Below are positions 1 through 10,692 of a DNA stretch of 64,000 nucleotides, in pieces. How positions within the stretch are numbered: the stretch's first letter is position 1; each line of letters starts with the position of its first letter. The translations under genes and the position numbers were made by a program. Location of the stretch: the NCBI GenBank assembly GCA_030549335.1, contig CM060194.1, positions 71,584,077-71,648,076 of the forward strand, in the 5' to 3' direction. Source of the DNA: Pontederia crassipes. Taxonomy: Eukaryota; Streptophyta; Magnoliopsida; Commelinales; Pontederiaceae. The notes beneath the pieces were generated by a model. The model saw nothing but the letters and a program-made list of their open reading frames with translations. It did no database searches and had not been told where the DNA came from.

Positions 1-45
1 CGGCTACCTTCCGGTTTCCCGCCGGAGCATATCGACCGTTGCGTC

Positions 46-2907
46 ATGGCCGCAGCGACCATGTCCACCGCTCTATTGGTCCTCAAATCCAAAGACGTGC
101 CTTGTCCGTCCCATCTTCTGGCCGTCAAGCCGTTCCTTTCCCTTTCTACCCCAACCGCCTTCTCGAATGCCCAGGTCTACCCCCTTGTCCGGTCCAAGAC
201 GACGACGACCCGCCGGCGGAGTTCTGCTGCGCAAGACTTGGGGGTCGTGGAGAGCAAAGAAGAGGTTGAGGGAGGTAGCGGGGAGGGGACAGAGGAGGAA
301 CGGCGGAAGCTCTACGTGGAGAACCTACCGTGGGACTTATCGGAGCCGGAGGTGCTCAAGAAGCTCTTCGGCGAGTGCGGCACCGTCAAGGATGTGCAGG
401 TGGCATCTATAGTGATTGTTTTGGTGGCTAATTTCTGCGTGCTTGGCTCCGTTTCGTTGTGCTTCACTTGTTAGGGTTGTTGTTTCTGATAATTTGTTTC
501 CCTGGATAGATTATGAGACAGAAGAATGGGAAGAGCAGAGGTTTTGGATTTGTTACCATGGATTCTCGTGAGGAGGCGAATGCGTCCATTGAAAAATTTG
601 ATTCATATGTAAGGATAATTGGATGTCTTGCACACGTATTGATGCATATGCTTGATTTATTCTTGTTTTTCTCATATATGTAATGTACTAATGTATACAA
701 GGTTTGAACAAGTAGATTTCTCTTCCATAATCCATGTGCAGCACCACACTTGTAGCTCACATATGAATCATTTGAAATACTGCATATTCCTGTTCTTATA
801 CTACATCTATGATTCACATGCATGATATAAATGCACTGTACATGTATTGTCTTCTTATAGTATTTCTAACAAATAAATAAAAGAATATCTACAAAAGGAT
901 TTTGATTTAATGACATATAGACATTCAAATATTGAATATGTTTGTGATATTAATTTAGATTGCCCTTAAATTCAAATCTTAGTATTGATGATTAGCTAGT
1001 GGCTGATCATTGAAGCATTGCCATTATATAATTTTCTTTTCTTTTGCCACTATGGGTGTGGTAAGTAAATAACAAAAAAAAAGGCGTGATCACTTGAATT
1101 GTCACCTCGTCCATCTACATCTACAGAGATTAATCAGGGATGTGGAAAAGATTTTACAGAGAATCAGTATTCTAGATAAAGCCTGAATGAAGAGAATCCA
1201 AATGAGCAAAAATGGGGCTAATCCTGCAGACATTGAGACCGGACATTATTAACTTTTGGGTTTGGTTCATGGAAGCTTTCACATTCCTCATGATTGTGAC
1301 CAGGAGGTTCAGGACAACAAACTGTGTTTTTCTTAAGAGTATAACAAACTGTTTTGCCTTTGTTGACATCTTCTTATATATATTTTTTTCAATAGTTGTG
1401 ACATTTTCTTATATGAAAGTGCTTATTATCGTTGGGTTTCCAAAATCATGTAAAGCCTCTTCATCTTAATTTGTCATGTGCATGCCAATTTCTGACAATT
1501 TAGTGAGTCGATATAATCCTTAGGGGGATAAGGACTATACAACAACAACAACAAAGCCTTATCCCACTAGGTAGGTGGGGTCGGCTACATGGATCATACG
1601 ACGCCATATTCGTTAATTCATGTTCATGAGATATGTGGGGCAAAAATTAATTCATATATATGGCCCACCATTGGATCGTGATATGACGGTTCATAAATAA
1701 ATATCATCGAGATATTTACAAATAAATGCCTATTTGTGAACTGTAAGATCATGATCTAACGGTGACCCATATATATGGTTCACTTTTTGACCCTCACGAT
1801 CCTTATTCCCAATCCTTAGGTTTTCTTAGGTATTGATGCATTCCTCTAATCCTACATTTGGAGTAATAGAACTGACTAGTCATTATATGGATTCAATGAC
1901 AATTCTTTACTTAGATTCATTTATGTATTTTTGGCGTTTCATTTGGGCCAATACTATATAATAACAAAGTCATCATTTTTCTGGTATTATTGTATGCATG
2001 AAAAAAATATTTCAAAGTTTACAATAAGTGATTCCTTCTGGTATACAGGTAAAATTTATCCCTCGGATTTTATTAATGAAGCCTTTTTATCCAGGAATTG
2101 ATGGGAAGGATAATAAGGGTTGAATTTGCAAAGAGTTTTACCAAATCTCCCCCATCACCTCCAGTTGTTTCAAATTCTGAAGACGAAGGGCGCACAATTT
2201 ATGTATCTAATCTTGCTTGGAAAGCAAGGGCTGTTCATCTTAGAGAGTTCTTCTCTAAATTTGAACTTTTATCTGCAAAGGTGGTTTTCGAGAATCCATC
2301 TGGAAGATCTGCAGGGTATGGATTTGCTACTTTTGCCACGAAAGTGGAAGCAGAAACAGCTATTTCTGAACTGGATGGGAAGGCAAGTTATATTAACATT
2401 ATCTCTGGTTATTTACATTGAATTGCTGTAGTATATACAAATGCTATTCTCAACCTTACATTGAATGTCATGTGCTATTTCTTTTTCCTGAATGGAAAGA
2501 ATGGTTAGCAAGAGTAACCATTCATGACATTAAACTGATGAAATTTTGCATGCTACAATCCGAGTGACAATATTAGTTTCTCATGACTCCCTCACCCATC
2601 TCTCCGCTACAGGTACTATAGTCTCAACACATACCTTCTACCCCCTAATTCAGCCATTCTGTCGGAGCCAAATGGGCTTGTGTTAATTTTACTTTGTCAT
2701 CTCTCTCTTTCATTGCTATTGGTTTATATTTCCTCATATCTATTTTGTGTTTCATTTCAATGAATAGATGTATTAAGGTTATTTGTGAATATGTTGCAGG
2801 AAGTGTTGGGAAGGCCTGTGCGCTTGAAGATAAGTCAGCGCAGTGATGCCTCATCTCAAACTGAAACAAAAGAAGAGAGTTCTAGTGGACAGTTGGTTGA
2901 GTCTTAA
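46..2907 (+). CDS. Chloroplast RNA-binding protein with two RRM domains (cp33-like), four exons
   Basis: Exons by splice sites and reading frame are 46-399, 510-608, 2095-2382 and 2800-2907, all joined in phase 0, giving 282 residues. The first ~60 residues are rich in Ser, Thr, Ala and Arg with few acids, like a plastid transit peptide, then comes a short acidic stretch (about 69-86). RRM1 (about 88-165) has RNP2 LYVENL and RNP1 KSRGFGFVTM; RRM2 (about 184-262) has IYVSNL and SAGYGFATF, and the tail is Ser/Glu-rich. This order is that of plastid cpRNPs, which bind and stabilise chloroplast transcripts and aid editing; the LAWKAR region recalls the Arabidopsis At1g01080 (cp33-type) protein. 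The first ATG (46) is taken as start because it opens the transit peptide. Intron 1 is 110 bp; intron 2 (609-2094) carries a SINE fragment and a MITE; intron 3 is GC-AG. The exact cpRNP member is uncertain. Confidence 0.9.
1539..1634 (-). repeat. Au-type SINE fragment in intron 2
   Basis: The stretch opens with ACAACAACAAC and continues into the CTTATCCCACTAGGT and GGTCGGCTACATGGATC blocks, which are the reverse complement of the Au SINE 3' half with its (TTG)n tail. It stops at about 1634, where a small inverted-repeat element begins, so the SINE 5' half (A and B boxes) is missing. A second copy lies near 3.9 kb and a near-complete one at 19.3 kb. Confidence 0.8.
1635..1797. mobile_element. 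Small MITE, about 163 bp, abutting the intronic SINE
   Basis: The two ends are long imperfect inverted repeats: GTGGGGCAAAAATTAATTCA and GGATCGTGATATGACGGTTC on the left pair with complementary blocks at 1741-1797 on the right, around an AT-rich centre. It follows the SINE fragment directly and may have truncated it. No clear target-site duplication was seen, so the superfamily is not assigned. Confidence 0.55.
2383..2799 (+). other. GC-AG intron of the RRM gene
   Basis: The exon ends in AAG followed by GCAAGT, the strong consensus of the rare GC-AG donor class, and the intron ends in TTGCAG. Splicing here joins GAT GGG AAG to GAA GTG TTG and completes RRM2 in frame. Without splicing, translation stops about 13 codons later. 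Confidence 0.85.
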
Positions 2908-3875
2908 ATGCAGTCTTGAGCTTCTGTCTTCATTGCCAAACTAGTGAAGTGAGATATTCATGGACCTGCATGTACAGTATTGATCTTCATATGGAGTCAG
3001 AAAGGAAGTCTTGAGTCCTGACGTTATTCATATTGTTATGTATGTTCGTCTATATTTTCATCCAAGTTACTTAAGCTTTCTTTGATTATTTTTTCTATCA
3101 ATCCGAATAAAAGTTGAGAATGAGCTTTAAAGTCTTCTTCTTTGAACTGTATTCTCAGATACTTAGTGATTAAATGTCCCCAGTTTTTATGCATGACAAA
3201 TTTAACTTACAAGTGCTAAGAGCAACAACTCCGCCCAACATTGATTATGCTCACATACAGAAGGAAATGGACTGCAGCAAGGAGCCGAAAGCTGGATGCA
3301 CTTTTCTCTCTCTTTTTTTTTTTATGTAGACATTGTCAAGAATAGCAATTTAGATACATAAAAGAGTAAGCATAGACAAAAACAGCCTTGTAAGTAATTC
3401 ATATGCAACGTAAAAATAAGACAATATTGTTTCCTTTAAATCCGTTGGCACAATCTCTAATTGGCAACCTTCTCATGTTTTCCTAAACAAAGTAATTGTC
3501 ACTGTTTGATCCGTTACCAGTTCTGATGGTAGCCATCATGCTCCTGTGTCATTGTACGCACAGCTGGGAGTATAATCCACAGGATTCTGAGCACACTGCT
3601 CAATGTTACTCTTGTTTAACTACTCCTGATGTATCAGTTTTCGTAGTTATCTGATTTGTGAATTATGCTTGCCATGCATTCTTGCTGCACATTATGATGT
3701 TTGTTGCAGATGAACTGTTATTTCACTCGGTGGTGAATTCTGATACTCTGTTTATTCCATGCTGCCAAATGAACATCTTTGTGAACAGGCATGCTGTTGC
3801 TGTACTTTAAGATGTCTCCATCTCAAGCCTCCCAAAGATGTCAGGACATATTACTTGTATTCATTTCTTCCAAAT
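2908..3875. other. 3' untranslated and intergenic region of the RRM gene
   Basis: An AATAAA hexamer at 3106-3111, about 200 bp after the stop codon, is a plausible poly(A) signal. The rest is AT-rich, with scattered stops in all frames, and I recognise no gene. Confidence 0.5.
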
Positions 3876-3942
3876 AGTGTGTCTAGGTTGACCTAGTGGG
3901 ATAAGGCTTTGTTGTTGTTGTTGTAGTGTGTCTAGGTTGACC
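3876..3942 (+). repeat. 31-bp 5'-truncated SINE tail with an 18-bp target-site duplication
   Basis: AGTGTGTCTAGGTTGACC occurs at 3876-3893 and again, identically, at 3925-3942. Between the two copies lie only 31 bp (3894-3924): TAGTGGGATAAGGCTTTG followed by TTG repeats, the extreme 3' end of the Au SINE. This is the signature of target-primed reverse transcription that aborted almost at once. The perfect duplication suggests a fairly recent event. Confidence 0.88.
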
Positions 3943-4868
3943 TTTTTCTTGTGGGTGTTCCCAATTCAAGTGCTCAGCTTTTACATTGCTAAAAAAATCA
4001 AGCTAATGATATGATATGGAACTGTAGCTATTGGCTTATATCCATATGCAGTGTCAGAAGGTCGTACCAGAATGTTTCATGGTGAGTATCTCTTTTCAAA
4101 TTGATTGTGCAAGTACTCTGATCATATGATCCCTAGTCATAATTACGTGAACGCTTTAGTCACTCTTTCAGCTTTGCAGATAAAACCTCCTCTTTCATTT
4201 CTAATTGCCTCTGCTAATGCAAACAAGTCTTTAGAAAAGCCTTTGCCGGCCACATCAAAATGGTGGCAAGAATGAGTGACCATCACACCTCAGCAAAAGT
4301 TTTTTTAGACTGAGATCCTTTCTTTTGCTTTCATTGGAGCTGAGACTTTTGAAAGGTAAAAGCGTACAAGATAATGCCTTTCTTTGTACCCTTTATTCCT
4401 ACTTGTCCCTTTGACAAGCCTTCCTCATTTATTTTTACCAACTTCTATATTTTTTTTCTCTGGGACATTGCTTCAAGTTTTCAAGATAAGATCCCTGTAG
4501 AAAAAAAATATTGCCACTTTAATTAAATCCAACCAATAAATAAACGGGGGAAGGTGGCTGCTTTGTACCGACCAGAAGAGCTTTCCTTCTTTTTGGTTGG
4601 ATCTCATCATCTCACTATCTCAGTTCGCATACTTTAAGATTTTTAGTAGAATAAATAACAAGCGATTATGTTTTTGGAGACTTTCTTTTCTCCCATAAAG
4701 AGGAAAGAAACCAAAGGAAAAAAATCAGAATATGGATTAATGTGTACCTAATGAATCGAAGGTACTTGAACATTATGTATTCATGTGAATGATACTAGCC
4801 AACGCCCTTTTTCGAGATCACTTAATTACATTGTAGATCCTCAACTACATCTTTTTCCTAACAACTTA
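3943..4868. other. Intergenic, no gene recognised
   Basis: AT-rich unique-looking sequence with no long open frame and no terminal repeats that I could pair. Confidence 0.4.
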
Positions 4869-5532
4869 GGATGCGTTCACTGCATTCCCATTCAATATTA
4901 CCTAACAATGTAGATTGCCTCTCAGAAAGATTGTCACTTGTTAAATTGCCAGCAATGTACATTATCTTGTTTATAAGAAAGTATAATGTACATTACTATG
5001 CATAAGTAATCTATCTAGCAATCCATATTAGTTATTTATAAGAAAATACATATTTATGAGTTAATATACAGTTTTTACCAATATACCCTTAATCTAAAGA
5101 ATTATGTTTAGATATTTAAATTATTTTTAACTTCGTAAACTTAAATCGCAAATATATATATTTTCACCTATAAAATTAAAATTTATAAAATAATTAATAT
5201 ATTTTAAAATATGATAATAATATAGTCATAATAATTATAGTATTTATTTGATTAATTTTATACTTTATTTAATTATTATTATAATTTATTCAATGTAAAA
5301 ATTTATTTAAATAAAACTGAAAAGGACAAATGGGGAAAGTAAAATTTAAAATATTACAACTCAGGTGGTAATGTAGATTGCCTACTCTCCCATAGGCAAT
5401 CTACATTGTCATTTCATAGGCAATGTGAATTGCTTGGATAATGCAGATTGCTCATTACCTATCACAAGTGAACAAGGTAATGTGGTGGGCTCAGATAATT
5501 TAATATAATATTACCTGATAATATTACATTGT
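4869..5532. mobile_element. AT-rich MITE, copy A1 (lacks the nested insertion)
   Basis: It starts with GCGTTCACTGCATTCC and ends near the TTACATTGTGG block. The interior carries GTAGATTGCC, CAGGTGGTAATGTAGATTG and ATAGGCAATCTACATTGTC blocks that recur in the copies at 28.2-29.4 kb and 35.1-37.1 kb. It encodes nothing. At the point where copy A2 carries a hAT-like insertion, A1 reads through AATATACA into GTTTTTACC, so it preserves the empty site. Confidence 0.65.
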
Positions 5533-7447
5533 GGCTACAAAGATTACCTCCAACGTCCTCTTAAAAAAAATAGATCTTTCCTATATTGCTAATATTTATT
5601 TGTTCCTACTTAAAACTATCTTTTTTTTTAGAAATAAGGTAAATTATGAATTGCTTAATGCATTCTTGTACATGATATTAGCTAAAACTGAAGGGGAATC
5701 CCACTCACAAAAAATATCCCCAACCGCATTGCGGGCCGAGCTAGCCAAAAAATGGCAGCATTTTATTCTCGGGGTACTTAAAACTATCAGTACATCATTG
5801 GTTTTCATAGTTATAACAAAAGCATTACTTGATAAATACCAAATATAATTTGTCACCTCGCGTTTGTATCCAAAAGCTTATTTGCTCCTAACTAATGTAG
5901 TTCCGAGATGATAGCATAAAAAATTAAACAGTGTCCATGTTTCGTTTTAATAAACATAAAAAAATTTCAGAAAAAATGAACTCGACGATTTTTAATTTAT
6001 AAGAATCCATCCAGCGAAAAATGAGAAAGAAAACGATGGTAGTGCCAATTAAGTGACATAATCCATTTTTTCATCAGAAGACGAATACTCTTTGAACCTA
6101 ACATTGCCTTTTCTTACTCCAAGGGGCTCATGGAAAAGAAAATAATCCTGACACACTATGTTATGTTTGGTAAACGTATGTTCTCGCAAGAAAGACTATG
6201 TTAATGATTAAGCCAAAAAGAGCATTTATTGGTTGGCCAAGAACGGCCATTATAAAAAAAAAAAAATTGGAGCTTGGAAGTAGGTGGAAATAGATGAAGA
6301 CAACACGCCTGGCGTGGCTTCAGAAATTAAGCAAGAAGTTTTCTTGCTATGTCTGTAATATAGTTGGAAGTTGGAACATCAAAAGAAATGGGCGTCCTAC
6401 ATATTTCGATGGTTACTCAAAATCATAGTTCGTAGAGCTAATTGACCAATTATAAATTTCAGAGGAAAAAAAAGTCATCGGCTCATATGCAAGATTAATG
6501 TTTTCCCTTAAACAAATATTCCGATTTGATCTCTTATTTGTGTAGAAATTTTTGAAATCTTGTGTCATCAGAGGTGAAGCAGATTACTTGATGTCTGTTG
6601 AACAAAAAAAAAATGCTTTTGCATATATCAGAGTTAGTAGAATAAATGTTAAAGCCCGGAAAATATATCAAACTTGAACGACGAGATGCATGTTGGATTG
6701 CAATTGACTGAACCGTGGATACTCTTTTGACAGCTAATAAAGCCATGCGCACCTGTGATCTCGTTCGTCCCATACACTTAACCATATTAAAGGCACAAAA
6801 CTCAGATTGGACGTAGTAATCATACAGGATGGTTTGTGTGGGTATTAATGGCATTCGTCGATCGACTCCTTCCATATGAGCCAATATTTGTAGATCAAAT
6901 CTTATGCATTTGTACCCTGCTGCAAACGAAAGAGATCTTGTGCAAGAAAATGCCTCCGAGCAGCCATTTCCCAACAGTGATGGTTCATTGATGGCATTCC
7001 CACATAGTCAACCAACCTATCAACCCTTCATCTACCCCAATATCTCTCTCTCTCTCTCTCTGGTGTTATCTATCAGGTTCCATCCCTATCACATTAGGGG
7101 CAACAACCAAAAATTAAAAAAGAGAGATAAAGAAAGGGAAAAGAAGATATCAATTCAAAGCAGGCCAACCATCTTCCTTTTGCTTTGTTGTTATGTTCTT
7201 CCTTCCTTCCAAATACCTTGCTTTGAGCGCAAGCGCACAATGGTTGTTCCTTCACTACTCCCCAAAAAACTAACCCCGTAGAACAAGATCTACTGGCCCG
7301 ATCTCACATTTCCCAACAAAGAGATGTCACCTTAGAGTCCACACTCCAATGTACTAATCATTTGGTCGCAGCGTTCCTCCTGCACTGCAAGGATCTATCA
7401 GAGTCAGATAAGAGAAGAGAGGGGCCTCTGGCTGCTCGGCTGTGGCC
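5533..7447. other. Intergenic and upstream region of the RING-H2 gene
   Basis: AT-rich sequence with no recognisable gene. A (CT)n tract near 7045-7062 and a CT- and TTCC-rich stretch to about 7230 lie a few hundred bases before the ATL start codon, as is common in plant leaders, but no clear TATA box could be fixed. Open frames here (for example 6904-7281) are short and resemble nothing known. Confidence 0.4.
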
Positions 7448-8563
7448 ATGGACACCAGTGGCAGCAGCCAGCAAACGTGGGTTCCTTATGAACCGACCAA
7501 GGATTGCTCCATGGGATTCTGCAGCATCTACTGCCCCCAGTGGTGCTACATCATCTTTCCGCCGCCGCCCCCAGTCGAATTCGCCGACGAGAGCTCATCC
7601 GGCCCCACCTTCTCGCCCCTCGTCATCGCCATCATCGGCATCCTGGCGAGTGCCTTCCTCCTCGTCAGTTACTACACCATCATCTCCAAGTACTGCGGTG
7701 GCTTCGACTCGTTGCGCCGGCGGATGCAGGGGCCGGGTGCGGACGACCGGGAGCTCGACGACAACCTCGGACAGTCCCACCGGAACGACGCTTGGCACGC
7801 CTCCCCTGCGAACGGGCTCGACGAGGCTCTGATCAATAAGATCACGGTCTACAAGTACCGGAGAGGGGAAGGCCTCATAGACGGGACGGATTGCTCCGTG
7901 TGCCTCGGCGAGTTCCAGGAAGACGACAGTCTCCGCCTCTTGCCCAAGTGCAGCCACGCCTTCCACCTCCAGTGCATCGACACTTGGCTGAAGTCGCATT
8001 CGAATTGCCCTCTCTGTCGAGCAAACATTGCCTACGCGAATCCTCCGGCGCAGCCGCAGCAGTTGTCAGCGCCTCACGAGTCCGATAACAGAGCCGTCCC
8101 GTACCATGGCGGGCGCGTCGACGAAATCGTCGTGGTCATAGAAGACGTAGCCGTGGGCGGAGATGAAGAGCACCATGCTTCAAACAGTGACAACGCAGGT
8201 GAGCCTCAAGCCTTCTTCGACTCAGGAGGGACAGAGGAAAGCATCTCAACAGCTGATACGAGGGAAGACGACGACGTCCAGCAGACGACCTCAACGGATT
8301 CCGCCGGGGGACGCGGACGGATCTCCATTGCTGATGTCTTGCGGATGAGCTGGGAGGATGAGATGATAGCCGCGAAGGAGAGTGGGTACTGGACTGGCGC
8401 CAGTTCGTCCGGACGTGGCGGAGGGGAGCACAGCAAAGGAAGTGGCAGGAGCAGAGGTCTGCATTATGTCATGAACTCGGTGGCCATGAAGAGATCGTTG
8501 TCTAGTGGAAGGTTCTCCCTGGCTAGGAATGGAAGGGGAAGAAACACTGTGCTTCCTTTATAA
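7448..8563 (+). CDS. ATL52: ATL-family RING-H2 E3 ubiquitin ligase (ATL51/52-like), intronless
   Basis: The 371-residue protein starts at the ATG at 7448; the frame is open two codons further upstream but without an ATG. A Cys-rich N-terminus (SIYCPQWCYIIFPPPPP, about 26-42) typical of ATL51/52 precedes one membrane span (about 56-78). The GLD motif is at 123-125 and the RING-H2 domain at 149-190 has its eight zinc ligands in order: C149, C152, C168, H170, H173, C176, C187, C190, with the family's Pro (166) before the third Cys and Trp180 for E2 contact. A C-terminal ISIADVLR block also matches the subfamily. ATLs are membrane-anchored E3 ligases that move ubiquitin from an E2 to substrate, often in defence or stress signalling; no substrate can be read from sequence. 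Intronless structure is normal for ATLs. The symbol rests on remembered similarity, so read it as ATL51/52-like. Confidence 0.93.
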   Translation: MDTSGSSQQTWVPYEPTKDCSMGFCSIYCPQWCYIIFPPPPPVEFADESSSGPTFSPLVIAIIGILASAFLLVSYYTIISKYCGGFDSLRRRMQGPGADDRELDDNLGQSHRNDAWHASPANGLDEALINKITVYKYRRGEGLIDGTDCSVCLGEFQEDDSLRLLPKCSHAFHLQCIDTWLKSHSNCPLCRANIAYANPPAQPQQLSAPHESDNRAVPYHGGRVDEIVVVIEDVAVGGDEEHHASNSDNAGEPQAFFDSGGTEESISTADTREDDDVQQTTSTDSAGGRGRISIADVLRMSWEDEMIAAKESGYWTGASSSGRGGGEHSKGSGRSRGLHYVMNSVAMKRSLSSGRFSLARNGRGRNTVLPL

Positions 8564-10652
8564 GAGACCTGTCAGCAACAAGGTACAGAAACGAATTTAG
8601 TTACTTGCCATTGCAGAGTATGATGCGTAGGAGAGCACATAATCTTGTGCCATCCAACAGAGGAGGAGATCAGCAGTGAGGCATTTAGTTCCACTATGAA
8701 TTGTGCGCTCTCCAGTATCCTGGTGACAGGCCTGGGATTGCTTCCATAGAAATCTTTAACTTGATCGAATGAGTTCGACAAAGATCTTGCCAGCTTGTGA
8801 TTTTTAATAGAGTTGATGCTGTTGGATTTCGATGTGTGATTAACTGCTTGCTCAATCATCATCTTTTTTATCCATTTTTACTTCTTTGTTCTTGACCTTG
8901 TTTTCAGGATGCATGCTACCTTTTTTTCCTCTCTATTACACGCTGCTACCCAGGTTAATTGAGGTGTGGAGAGTTGGACAACTAAGGAACTTGGATGTCT
9001 GTTGGAGCTTGTTGAGTGGATCATATTTGGTTCCCATATGGGTTCTGAGCATTATATTTCATCTACGTCATATCCTTGCTGCTTCCCTTATGCTTCTTTT
9101 GCTTGACATTGCTGTCATATGCGTAGTGTTCTTCCTCTGTGAAGATCTTGCCTGCAGCTGCAGATATTAAGGAACTTGGGCATTTACTGAAGCTCATTGA
9201 TGAGATATTGCTCTGATTCTACATCTCATAGCCTTCCCAAGTATTTCTGTCATCAGCATGTTTCTTCAGTCGCTGCCATTGTCGCTCATCAACAGTTGTA
9301 TCACCTGAAGTACATGCAACATTTATGAACTGGAGTATCAGATCAAGACAACATTCACGATAGAAATACTAGATGGGTGGCTCATATTCATTGCAATTTT
9401 CTCTTCTGGGCAGTGATATCCATTACATCTTTAGATAATTACTTAGAAAAAAAAGAGATAATTAGATGTGTTCCATTTGTGTTTTAACTTGGAAGAACAA
9501 AGGACAGGTTCATATCCATCTAGAACCATCTGCCTTGTCATCCAGGACTACTGACTGTAAGTCAGAAGAATACATGGGTTTCTGAACTGTTCAATCATGT
9601 TTGGTTGGGTCTTCTCTCAGGTACAAAAATGGCCAATTAGCAACAGTGAGATTGGAGCTCATGTGCTGGTTTTCTTTAGATTAACTACTTGTCTCTTTGT
9701 TTATAGATGAGATGGTTGGGAATGTGCATGAAGCAACTAACACCTTTTGAACTATTACAAATGGCATAAGTGCTCTGCCAGTTGTCCAGTCCTTCAATAT
9801 CCAGACTATACCCATACATGTTTCATAATACAATGCATGCCCAGTACTGTAACCTATTATACTACATAAACCTCCAAAGACCAATGAAATGACTGGGACC
9901 ATATGGAGGCCATTAGGATTGTTAATTATTATGATTTTTTTTTCTCATCTCTGTTGGCAACATGTCATTACCTTTCAGCCTCGACCACCAGGTCAAGATT
10001 CTTTCTTCTGCAGAATTATTATGATATAACACACTGTGACCAAGTATTGAAACTTAAAATTGTACAGTAAGATTCCATTTTCCACGTTAATGTGGCATCC
10101 AACAGCAAAGGGGAGGGAACGCTTTTTTTATGAGTCTCCTTGAAGTATTCTTGCCATTTCATTAGGCCTGGGGTGACAGTGCTTCCGGCGTAGTTGATTA
10201 ATCAGCTGCTTAATTTCTGGTGGAACAGCACGAGCGTTGGGTAGGGCAAGGGTTGGTTCACTTGGCCATGTGATTGAAGCTGCTCTTCCAGGAGAGCGTT
10301 CCACTTTGAAGAAGATGATTAAGGATGGACGAAAAAAAAACTTTTGAGTCACGAATTTAAGCTCAAAATTAAGGGATCATTAACAAAGATGTCGAGATGT
10401 TGTTTAACTTCCCACACTTTGGATTGATTTAGGCTAATAATTTTGATGCCCACAAATCAGAGAAGATGTTTATGTTATTTATGGGTCTCGAATGGATTTC
10501 GTGATCAGGTCCCTTGTCGCATGCTTATTTGTATTTCTGCAATTTGTCCCAAGTATCAGGCAGCGGAAGCACCGCCAAGCGCCAGAGCAAAAGTCATGTT
10601 ACCCAAATCGATCCGGCTCGACAGCAAATCAGCAAGACGCGCCAACCTTGAC

Positions 10653-10653
<1 letters not shown>
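8564..10653. other. Downstream and intergenic region, no gene recognised
   Basis: About 2 kb of mixed composition following the ATL stop codon. Short open frames at 8886-9170 and elsewhere show no domain, and I see no paired terminal repeats. Confidence 0.4.

Positions 10654-10689
<36 letters not shown>
10654..10689. repeat. (CT)n microsatellite
   Basis: 36 bp of perfect TC/CT dinucleotide repeat. Confidence 0.95.

Positions 10690-10692
<3 letters not shown>

Noticed and set aside
5531..5848. 105-codon frame after MITE copy A1
   Set aside because: It has no recognisable domain, biased AT-rich composition and no splice or promoter context.
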